Of a stretch of DNA of 64,000 bases, positions 26,018-34,400 are shown in pieces. Positions within the stretch are counted from its first letter, which is position 1; each line of letters opens with the position of its first letter. The position numbers and the translations under genes were made by a program. The stretch comes from Clostridia bacterium (lineage in GTDB: Bacteria > Bacillota > Clostridia > Oscillospirales > Acutalibacteraceae), in the NCBI GenBank assembly GCA_017516965.1, contig JAFXAP010000008.1, positions 62,001 through 126,000 of the forward strand, given 5' to 3'. The notes below the pieces were generated by a model, which was not told the origin of the DNA, searched no databases, and saw only the letters and a program-made list of their open reading frames with translations.

Positions 26018-27457
26018 ATGTTACAGCAAAATATCAACCCCAAAAAAGTTTTTGAATTTTTTGAACAATTATCAGCAATCCCAAGAGGCTCGGGCAATAT
26101 GGACGCCGTAGCCCTTTTTTGCGAAAACTTTGCTAAAGAACATAAACTTAAATATATCCGTGACAATGCAAATAATGTGGTTATATACAAAGACGGAAGC
26201 GAGGGCTACCAAAATAGCAGACCCATAATTTTACAAGGGCATCTTGATATGGTTTGTCAAAAAACGCCTGAATGTAATATTGACTTTGAAAAAGACGGTC
26301 TCCAATTATATGTTGACGGCGATTTTTTAAAGGCGCGTGGCACCACCCTTGGCGCCGATAACGGCATTGCCGTTGCTATGATACTTGCCATTCTTGAAAG
26401 CAATGACATTTCTCACCCGCCAATCGAAGCTGTCTTTACCACCAATGAAGAGGTTGGAATGATTGGCGCCCTTGCTCTTGACAAGAGCGTTTTAAAAGGA
26501 AATCAAATGATAAACCTTGACTCTGAAACCGAAGATTTAGTAACGGTGTCTTGTGCGGGAGGTAGTGATTTTAAGGCAATAATTCCTGTTGAAACAATCA
26601 AAAGACAGGGCACAAAAATCACTCTTTCAATCAAAGGACTGCGAGGCGGTCACTCCGGTGTAGAGATAAATAAACAAAGGGTAAATGCCGATATATTAGC
26701 CGGCAGAATTTTAAATCATCTACAAAAAGATATCGGTTTTGATATCATTTCAGTAAGCGGCGGTGATAAGCCAAACGCTATACCAAACAGCTTTACAGCC
26801 GAGCTTTGCGTAGCTGACTGCGATGCTTTTTGCAAAGCCGCGCAAGATTATATAGAAATTGTTAAAAATGAAATAAGTGACAGAGAAAAGGATTTTGCCA
26901 CAAAAGTTACCGTCTGCGATAGCGGTGAATTTAACGTTTTTAGCAAAGATATTAAAGACAAGATTATATACACTCTGTTATGCGTTTCAAACGGTGTTTG
27001 CGAAATGAGCGCTACAATAGACGGTCTTGTTGAAACATCTCTTAATTTAGGCATTTTACAAAGCGACAGCAACAAGGTTGTCTTGCACTTTGCTTTGCGT
27101 AGCAACAAGCGAACATCTCTTGCATTTTTAGAGGAAAAACTGGCAACATTTTTTGCCAATCAAGACATCCCTTATGAGACTTTCGGTCACTATCCCCCTT
27201 GGGAATACCGCGAAAACTCTCCGCTAAGGGACCTTTACTGCGATGCATATTTCAAAAAAAATAATAAGCACCCTCGCATCAAGGCGATACACGCAGGTCT
27301 TGAATGCGGTGTCTTTGCAGGAGGCATTGACGATTTTGACTGCATATCAATCGGTCCTGAAATGTATGATGTGCATACCGTTCGTGAAAGACTGAGTATT
27401 TCTTCAACCGAAAATCTCTATAATTTGTTGATTGACGTTTTAAAAAAATTAAAATAA
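26018..27457 (+). CDS. pepD: Aminoacyl-histidine dipeptidase (M20 family)
   Basis: 479 residues from MLQQNINPKKVFEFF; AGAAGGAGG five bases upstream fixes this start. A cytosolic Zn2+-dependent dipeptidase of the PepD/PepT-like M20 group. Metal-binding segments are LQGHLDMVCQK (His/Asp near 79-81), TLGADNGIAVAM (Asp), TTNEEVGMIGA (catalytic Glu pair) and IHAGLECGVFAGG. The dimerisation domain has KGLRGGHSGVEINKQRVNA. It is transcribed alone, just upstream of an oligopeptide transporter, which fits use of imported peptides. Confidence 0.93.
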   Translation: MLQQNINPKKVFEFFEQLSAIPRGSGNMDAVALFCENFAKEHKLKYIRDNANNVVIYKDGSEGYQNSRPIILQGHLDMVCQKTPECNIDFEKDGLQLYVDGDFLKARGTTLGADNGIAVAMILAILESNDISHPPIEAVFTTNEEVGMIGALALDKSVLKGNQMINLDSETEDLVTVSCAGGSDFKAIIPVETIKRQGTKITLSIKGLRGGHSGVEINKQRVNADILAGRILNHLQKDIGFDIISVSGGDKPNAIPNSFTAELCVADCDAFCKAAQDYIEIVKNEISDREKDFATKVTVCDSGEFNVFSKDIKDKIIYTLLCVSNGVCEMSATIDGLVETSLNLGILQSDSNKVVLHFALRSNKRTSLAFLEEKLATFFANQDIPYETFGHYPPWEYRENSPLRDLYCDAYFKKNNKHPRIKAIHAGLECGVFAGGIDDFDCISIGPEMYDVHTVRERLSISSTENLYNLLIDVLKKLK

Positions 27458-27459
27458 TA

Positions 27460-27488
27460 TTGTCTTTTATGCTTTAATGTGGTAAAAT
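27460..27488 (+). promoter_or_regulatory. Promoter of the OPT/PqqD-like operon
   Basis: TTGTCT (27460-27465), 17-base spacer, TAAAAT (27483-27488), about 30 bases before the OPT start codon. Confidence 0.65.
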
Positions 27489-27517
27489 ATATTGAATTTT
27501 CAAAAAAAGGAGATATT

Positions 27518-29422
27518 ATGGATAACAAAAATGAATTCAAGCCGTATATAGCGGCTGAAAAAATCACTCCCGAACTTACCGTTACATCTATTATTATGGG
27601 TGTGCTTTTGGCGGTAGTTTTCGGCGCGGCAAACGCATATCTGGGACTTCGCGTTGGTATGACCGTTTCGGCTTCAATTCCCGCGGCGGTTATCGCAATG
27701 GGCGTCATCAGAATCCTTTTGCGCCGCAACTCAATTCTTGAAAGCAACTTAGTTCAAACAATTGGCTCTGCCGGTGAATCCTTGGCGGCGGGCGCAATCT
27801 TTACACTTCCCGCGCTTTTCTTGTGGGCGGCAGAAAAACCCGAAGAATTCGCAAAACCCGACATTATCGAGATTACCCTTATAGCGCTTATTGGTGGTTT
27901 GCTTGGCGTATTCTTTATGATTCCGCTTCGTAACGCGCTTATTGTAAAAGAGCACGGCACACTCCCTTATCCCGAAGGTACTGCTTGCGCAGAGGTTCTC
28001 TTAGCGGGTGAAAACGGCGGTTCAAGCGCATCAACCGTGTTTGCAGGTATGGGCTTTGCGGCACTCTTTAAATTTATAATTGACGGTTTAAAGGTGGTAG
28101 CGGGTGAAGTTTCTTTCCGTGTCAAAGGTTTTGCCGGTGAAATAGGCACACAAATCTACCCTGCCGTAATGAGTGTTGGCTATATTTGTGGCGCGCGTAT
28201 ATCATCATATATGTTTGCAGGCGGTGTGCTTAGCTGGTTGGTGCTTATACCTATGGCTGTTCTTTTTGGCGGCGACGCTATTCTCTACCCTGCAGAAGTT
28301 CCCATCAGTCAGCTTTTTGCCAATGGCGGCGCAAGCGCTATTTGGAGCAATTATATTCGATACATCGGCGCAGGCGCGCTTGCCGCAGGCGGTATAATAA
28401 GCCTTATTAAATCATTACCGCTTATCATTAAAACCTTTACAGGCGCTATAAAAAATATGGCTGGCGCAGGTGCCGCAGGCAGCGAACGTACTGCTCGCGA
28501 CATCAACATTAAAATAGTTCTTGTAGCAATTTTAATACTTACTATTCTTATCTGGTTAATTCCTGCTATTCCGGTTTCACTGCTTGGCGCATTTATTATT
28601 GTTGTTTTCGGCTTCTTCTTTGCAACCGTTTCTTCACGAATGGTAGGACTTGTTGGCAGCAGTAACAACCCCGTTTCAGGTATGGCTATTGCAACTCTGC
28701 TTATCGCAACGCTTATTCTTAAATTTACAGGCGCAACAGGCGCCGCAGGTATGACAAGCGCAATTGCAATCGGCTCTGTAATTTGTATTGTTTCTGCCAT
28801 TGCGGGCGACACCTCTCAAGACCTTAAAACAGGTTATATCTTAGGCGCTACACCACGCAAACAGCAAATAGGTGAAGTAATCGGCGTTGTTGCAGCGGCT
28901 CTCGCTATTGGCGGCACACTTTATTTGCTTGATTCCGCTTGGGGCTTTGGTTCTGATGAACTTGGCGCTCCTCAGGCAACACTTATGAAACTTATTGTCG
29001 AGGGCGTTATGGGTGGCAATTTGCCTTGGGGCCTTGTGTTCACAGGTGTGTTTATTGCCGTTGCTGTTGAACTTGTGGGTATACCTGTTCTTCCATTTGC
29101 AATTGGTGTTTATCTACCGGTTCAGCTTAATGCTTGCATTATGATAGGCGGCGTTATTCGTTTAATTTTTGATAAGTTAAAGAGCAAAAACAAAGACGAT
29201 ATCGTTAACGACGGTATACTCTTTAGCTCAGGCATGATTGCGGGCGAAGGTCTTGTTGGCATAGCATTAGCGCTTGTAGCTGTATTGGGCGTTGCCAATA
29301 TAATCGACTTTTCAGGCAAAATCCCTGAATGGCTTTACACCTACGGCGGACTAGCGCTCTTTGCAGTAATTATTTTAACATTCTTAAAATTCACCGTTTG
29401 GAAAAAGCGTGATAAATCATAA
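27518..29422 (+). CDS. OPT family oligopeptide transporter
   Basis: 634 residues from MDNKNEFKPYI, with AAAGGAG before the ATG. About 14-16 membrane segments. Family segments include YLGLRVGMTVSASIPAAVIAMG, LPYPEGTACAEVLLAGENGG (the conserved PxGTAxAE stretch) and SSNNPVSGMAIATLLI. OPT proteins in bacteria move short peptides or metal-peptide complexes, probably with protons. The final codons overlap the next gene (TAATG), which encodes a PqqD-like protein. The substrate is unknown; a peptide product linked to that neighbour is possible. Confidence 0.93.
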   Translation: MDNKNEFKPYIAAEKITPELTVTSIIMGVLLAVVFGAANAYLGLRVGMTVSASIPAAVIAMGVIRILLRRNSILESNLVQTIGSAGESLAAGAIFTLPALFLWAAEKPEEFAKPDIIEITLIALIGGLLGVFFMIPLRNALIVKEHGTLPYPEGTACAEVLLAGENGGSSASTVFAGMGFAALFKFIIDGLKVVAGEVSFRVKGFAGEIGTQIYPAVMSVGYICGARISSYMFAGGVLSWLVLIPMAVLFGGDAILYPAEVPISQLFANGGASAIWSNYIRYIGAGALAAGGIISLIKSLPLIIKTFTGAIKNMAGAGAAGSERTARDINIKIVLVAILILTILIWLIPAIPVSLLGAFIIVVFGFFFATVSSRMVGLVGSSNNPVSGMAIATLLIATLILKFTGATGAAGMTSAIAIGSVICIVSAIAGDTSQDLKTGYILGATPRKQQIGEVIGVVAAALAIGGTLYLLDSAWGFGSDELGAPQATLMKLIVEGVMGGNLPWGLVFTGVFIAVAVELVGIPVLPFAIGVYLPVQLNACIMIGGVIRLIFDKLKSKNKDDIVNDGILFSSGMIAGEGLVGIALALVAVLGVANIIDFSGKIPEWLYTYGGLALFAVIILTFLKFTVWKKRDKS

Positions 29423-29760
29423 TGAAAAAAGACAATCAAAACTATCTTGAAAAAATCCCTTGCTATAAATCGGGGCTTTGCTGGTCGCAGGACGAGGACG
29501 GCATCGTCACCTTAGAGATGGAAAACCGTGGCGTTGCCAATCGCATTGCGCAAAAGCTTTTAAAAAAGCCAAAAGTTAGTTTTATTCACCTTGAAGAGTT
29601 TGGCAGTTTTATATGGCTCTCGATTGACGGCAAACGTGATATACTCGCTATTGGCGAACTTGTTCGTGAAAAGTTTGGCGAAAAGGCTGAGCCGCTTTAC
29701 GAGCGTTTGGCGCAATATATCAAAACGCTTCACAGCAACGGATTTATTTCATTTAATTAA
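29422..29760 (+). CDS. PqqD-like protein coupled to an OPT transporter
   Basis: 112 residues. The region about 45-108 (FIHLEEFGSFIWLSIDGKRDI then VREKFGEKAEPLYERLAQYIKTLHSNGFI) matches the PqqD/RRE winged-helix fold that binds leader peptides of ribosomally made, modified peptides. The N-terminal 40 residues add a beta region with GIVTLEMENRGVANRIAQKL. Its ATG overlaps the OPT stop. No radical-SAM or other modifying enzyme is adjacent, so its partner is unclear. It might instead serve the transporter. Confidence 0.75.
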   Translation: MKKDNQNYLEKIPCYKSGLCWSQDEDGIVTLEMENRGVANRIAQKLLKKPKVSFIHLEEFGSFIWLSIDGKRDILAIGELVREKFGEKAEPLYERLAQYIKTLHSNGFISFN

Positions 29761-29765
29761 CAATT

Positions 29766-29797
29766 AAAGAGCAAGAGGGTTACTCTTGCTCTTTTTG
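29766..29797 (+). terminator. Terminator after the PqqD-like gene
   Basis: Arms AGAGCAAGA / TCTTGCTCT around GGGTTAC, then TTTTTG. The malQ -35 overlaps its T-run side. Confidence 0.85.
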
Positions 29798-29814
29798 TTT
29801 TGTAGTGATATAAT
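29786..29814 (+). promoter_or_regulatory. Promoter of malQ
   Basis: TTGCTC (29786-29791), 17-base spacer, TATAAT (29809-29814). The -35 is shared with the preceding terminator stem. Confidence 0.6.
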
Positions 29815-29846
29815 ATCTATATCATTTTTTTGGAGAGATTTTTCTT

Positions 29847-31349
29847 ATGCGAAGCTGTGGAATACTGATGCCCATATTTTCTTTGCCGTCGCCTTACGGT
29901 ATTGGCACATTAGGGCAATCAGCCTATGAGTTTATTGACTTTTTAAAACTTGCCGGGCAAACCTATTGGCAAATTTTGCCCGTTAATCCTACATCGTTTG
30001 GTGATTCGCCATATCAGTCATTTTCTTCATTTGCGGGCAACCCCTATTTTATTGACCTCGATATACTTATAAAAGACGGGCTTTTGTTAAAACGCGAGGT
30101 TGCGGACTGTGATTTTGGTGACAACAATCAAAAAATTGATTACGAAAAGATTTATCATAACCGCTACCCTCTTTTAAAACTTGCTTTTAACCGTTTTAAA
30201 GCCAATGACAGCTATACCACATTCGAAGTGCAAAACGCTCACTGGCTTAATGATTACGCGCTTTTTATGGCGATTAAAGAGAATTTTGGTGGCGCATCTT
30301 GGCAAGAATGGAGCGCGCCTTACAAAAAGCGTGATGCCGAAACGCTAAAAAAAGCAGAGAAAGAACTTAAAGATGAAATTGCCTTTCACAAGTTTTTGCA
30401 ATATGAGTTTTACATTCAGTGGGTAAAACTTAAAGAATATGCCAATAAAAACGGCATTAAAATTATTGGCGACATACCCATTTACGTGGCTTTTGACTCG
30501 GCAGACGTTTGGAGCAACCCTGGGCAGTTTCAGTTAGATGATGACTACATACCCCGCGTGGTCGCAGGTGTTCCACCCGATGCTTTTAGCGATGATGGTC
30601 AGCTTTGGGGCAACCCGCTTTATGATTGGGACTATATGAAAAACACGGGCTACGCTTGGTGGAAGCGTTATCTTGCCAGTGCGCTCAGTCGTTATGACGT
30701 GGTGCGTATTGACCATTTTCGCGGGTTTGAATCATATTTTGCAATACCCTATGGTGATAAGACTGCCCGTGGCGGAAAATGGATAAAAGGTCCCGACACC
30801 GATTTGTTTGATGCGTTAAAGGCAGAGTTTGGCGAAGATTTACCAATCATAGCCGAAGATTTAGGCGTTATAACCCCTGCTGTACGCAAAATGCTTGACG
30901 CCACCGCCTTTCCAGGTATGAAGGTGTTGCAGTTTGCATTTAGCGGAGAGAGTGACAACAGTTTTTTACCCCATAACATCATTAAAAATTGCGTTATCTA
31001 CACAGGCACCCACGATAACGACACCATTATGGGTTGGCTCTGTAATACCGATAAAACGCTTGTAAAACAGGCTAAGGACTATTTTAACTACCAATCAGAC
31101 AACGGTTTTAACTGGGCAATGATTAAAGCGGCTATGTCCACAGTAGCCGACACCTGCATTATACCAATGGCAGATTTACTGGGACTTGACTCTGTTGGCA
31201 GAATTAACACCCCCTCTACTCTGGGTGACAACTGGAGTTGGCGAATAGAAGCAGGGTGCATAAATGACTGGCTTGCAAATATCTTGAAAGAAAATACTGT
31301 GCTTTATGGCAGGTTGCCTTCTCCCGAGGGAGAAGGCTGCGGTTCCTAA
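29847..31349 (+). CDS. malQ: 4-alpha-glucanotransferase (amylomaltase)
   Basis: 500 residues of GH77, which disproportionates maltodextrins in the cytosol. Clear segments are SPYGIGTLGQSAYEFIDFL, GDIPIYVAFDSADVW, VVRIDHFRGFESYF (nucleophile Asp), PIIAEDLGVITP (acid/base Glu) and YTGTHDNDTIMGW. RBS is GGAGAG. The last residues (LPSPEGEGCGS) are not family sequence: they come from a palindromic GCCTTCTCC element at the 3' end that has replaced or extended the native end. It would work with the glycogen operon. Confidence 0.95.
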   Translation: MRSCGILMPIFSLPSPYGIGTLGQSAYEFIDFLKLAGQTYWQILPVNPTSFGDSPYQSFSSFAGNPYFIDLDILIKDGLLLKREVADCDFGDNNQKIDYEKIYHNRYPLLKLAFNRFKANDSYTTFEVQNAHWLNDYALFMAIKENFGGASWQEWSAPYKKRDAETLKKAEKELKDEIAFHKFLQYEFYIQWVKLKEYANKNGIKIIGDIPIYVAFDSADVWSNPGQFQLDDDYIPRVVAGVPPDAFSDDGQLWGNPLYDWDYMKNTGYAWWKRYLASALSRYDVVRIDHFRGFESYFAIPYGDKTARGGKWIKGPDTDLFDALKAEFGEDLPIIAEDLGVITPAVRKMLDATAFPGMKVLQFAFSGESDNSFLPHNIIKNCVIYTGTHDNDTIMGWLCNTDKTLVKQAKDYFNYQSDNGFNWAMIKAAMSTVADTCIIPMADLLGLDSVGRINTPSTLGDNWSWRIEAGCINDWLANILKENTVLYGRLPSPEGEGCGS

Positions 31350-31375
31350 TTTTCAATTTTCAATTTTCAATTAAC
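31311..31375. repeat. Palindromic element and TTTTCAA tandem repeat at the malQ 3' end
   Basis: A 22-base palindrome with GCCTTCTCC / GGAGAAGGC arms (31316-31337) encodes the last malQ codons. It is followed by three copies of a TTTTCAA-type unit (31348-31372). Both look like small non-coding repeats of the kind scattered in Clostridia genomes, but copies elsewhere cannot be seen from this window. Confidence 0.6.
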
Positions 31376-31405
31376 AAAAAAGACTCCCGAAGGAGTCTTT
31401 TTTTG
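31376..31405. terminator. Bidirectional terminator between malQ and the GH16 giant gene
   Basis: Arms AAAGACTCC / GGAGTCTTT around CGAA with an A-run before and T-run after. It serves both converging genes. Confidence 0.85.
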
Positions 31406-31407
31406 TT

Positions 31408-34400
31408 TTAGTTATAACCGAAGTGGTTATTGTTGTTAAACGCTTGTGTTTCAGGAGTAACTATGTCACGGAAACCGTCTTCCTGATATACACGAACATA
31501 GTCAATTTCAAATGACTTAAGACCTGCACAAGTAAGAAGGTCAGTAAACTGAAGAGCTGAACCGTTTGATACAGTATTCTCATTTGCTGAATAGTACTTA
31601 TTATCAAACAAGATGTACATATACTGGTTAAATACCTTAGCATCACTGTAGATACCTGCATTTGAACCAATAGCGCCGTTAGCTTCAGTTTTCTTGTCGC
31701 CATCCTTAAATGCAGCGTAATCGCTCATACCTGAAGCAATCGGAACGGTGCTCATAAGAGAGCCGTCTGCATTATAGATATAAAGTGTTGCTTCAAAGCC
31801 TGTACCGTTTGTGTTCCAGCTAAAGCCGTAACGACGAGTCTGGGTAAGATTGTCGTGAGCGGTTTGATTGAAACTACCGGTATTATAGTAGTACTTACCA
31901 AGTCTTTGAAGTGTTGGTGAGCCAAAGTCATACTTGGTTGAACCAATGTTGTGTATCCAGCTACCTGCTGTTGAAGTAGTCTTGAATGCACTGTTTGTGA
32001 TGTTACCTACAACCTGGTAGTTATCCCAGTCTGCAATACAGAGTCTGTCATCGCTTGTGTCAGCTGTGTCCTGATTATCAACACCGTTATTCCACCACTT
32101 ATGAATAGTAGTGTTAAGGAAGTACATATTAACAGCAGTTGTACTGTTCTTATATACACTAGAATAACTTGAATGGTAGGTACCACCTAAGTTAATACCC
32201 CAGTCACTATCACCTGTAGCAGAGTAATGACGGTCAGAGTGCTGCATAACCTCCATCATATCTATTTCATAGATAGCAGAAGGAATCTGATACTTATAGG
32301 TGTTAAGATTGCTTTCGTCCCACTGGTTGCTTACGCCGTCCCAATTTTGGTTAAGCTTGTAAACCTTACCGTAGAGTGAGTTGTCATAACCGTGATTGGT
32401 TGCTGACTGTGATGGACGACCCATTAGCCACCAAGCAGGGAATGCGTGACCGTCAGCAGGGATCTGACCCTGGAACTCAATATAGCCTTGCTTATAAAGC
32501 ATGCCGCGATCGGTAACAATCTTACCGCTTGCGAAGTACTTGTCAGAACCGTCAGCGTCAATTGCATTAACACCATCCCGATAATAACCATTAAATTCAC
32601 CCGGTGTTACATCAAGAGCAACAGAACCAACAACATCATTGTATGATACGTTGCCGCCAAGACTGCTGTCGTGACCACGTTTCATAGAGAGTCTACCGTT
32701 TGTTACGGTAATAACCTTATGGAGATCCTTAACAGGAGCAATTTCTTGGTTGTTATAAGAACCGTCGGTACCGTTCTGGCCTTCTGTCTGCTGGGTATTA
32801 TGTGTCCAGTTGTATGTGTCAATGGTGTCGCCTTCAAACTCGTCACCCCAAGCGTAGTAGAGTGTCTTGTTTGTGTCGGGTGTACCATCAAAGTTAGTGT
32901 CAAGCATAACTGTAACAGGTTTCTTTTCATCAGAAAGCACGGTTGAGCCAACGGTATAAACCACGTCGCCCTGAACCTTTGAGTTTTGTGTAAAGTTAAT
33001 AGCTGCCTGTTCAACTGCGGTAAAGTTTTTACCCTTGAGCCATACAACCTTGTTAGCAGAATCATATGTTACTTCGTAAGTGTTGTCTGCCATACTGCTT
33101 TCAGCGGCATAACCCACAACGTCACCTACGATAATGTCAAACTCGCCGTCCGGGTTACCGGTTGTGTCGCCTGCATGGACATAAACCTTGCTTGCGTCGC
33201 TGTTTGCACCTGTTACTGTGCCCTTAGATGTGCTTACGTGCTTTTCAACGTCAACACCAGGGAAGAGTGATTCAAGATAAAGCTCTACCTTACGGGCTGC
33301 ATCGTAGTTATCATTTTCGCCGTAGTAAATGTCAAATTTACCTGCTTCTACGTTAGAGAAGAAGCTGTCGGTAATCTGTTCGCCGTATGAACCAACAGCT
33401 GAACGCTGAAGCACTGCAAGGTCGGCAATGTTAATGCTACCGTTGCGGCTTACGTCACCGTTAATGTTAGCGTAAGCTGATTTTTTGAGAAGCTTGTTTC
33501 TGAGTGCTGTAAGGTCGCTTGCGCCATAACCGTCAGCCTTACCGTCACCGGCAATGTCAAGGTCGTTTGCGTGGCTGTTAAGGCCCATAAGTCTTGGCAT
33601 ACTGCCTTCACTACCACCCTTGTACCAAACGCCTGCGGTAAGTGTCATTGTGCTAAGGTCTGCCTGACCGTCAACATAGTCACCGTAAAGTGTAGCGCTT
33701 TCATCAACATAGAGATATTTACCGTCTGCTGTGATGAAGTAAAGTGTGTTAAATGTGCCTGCTACGTTACCCATAATGTGCCAGCCGCCGTTTGGCATAC
33801 CTGTTGTGCAGTTTTCAGCAGAACAACCTGTAACGGTTGAACCTGCCTGCTGGTCACCAACAATAATACCTGCAGCAGTGCTTGATACTACTGCTGAATC
33901 ACGAACGTGAAGGTTCTTAACCACACCGCCTGAAGCGAGTACAGGGATAAGACCTGCCGCCTCGCCGTCACCGGCAGAAAGACCTGTAATAACGTGACCG
34001 TTACCGTCTAACTCACCGCCGAATGGTGTATAGGTGTAGTAAATACCACCTACTGCTCTTTCTTCCTGGTTAATCCAAGCGCCGCCTGAAAGGTCGATAT
34101 CTTTGTCAATACGATAGTAAAGTCTGTCGTAAAGGTTCATACCGCCTGTTGCGATTGCACGAGCAAGCTGTTCTGCGGTTTCAATAATGTATGGATTTTC
34201 TTCTGTACCCGCACCTTTAAGTAAGTAGGTGTATGGGTTGCCGCCATATTTGTATGGGCCAAAGCCTGCATAGTTGTTCTGGCCTTTACCGATAATTTCA
34301 ACATAAGAACCAACAAGCTCTTCTGCTTTGTTAATTGTTGGCATTGGAATTGTACGGCCATCAACAGTTACGAGTGACCATTCTGCCCAAGAAAGTTTAG

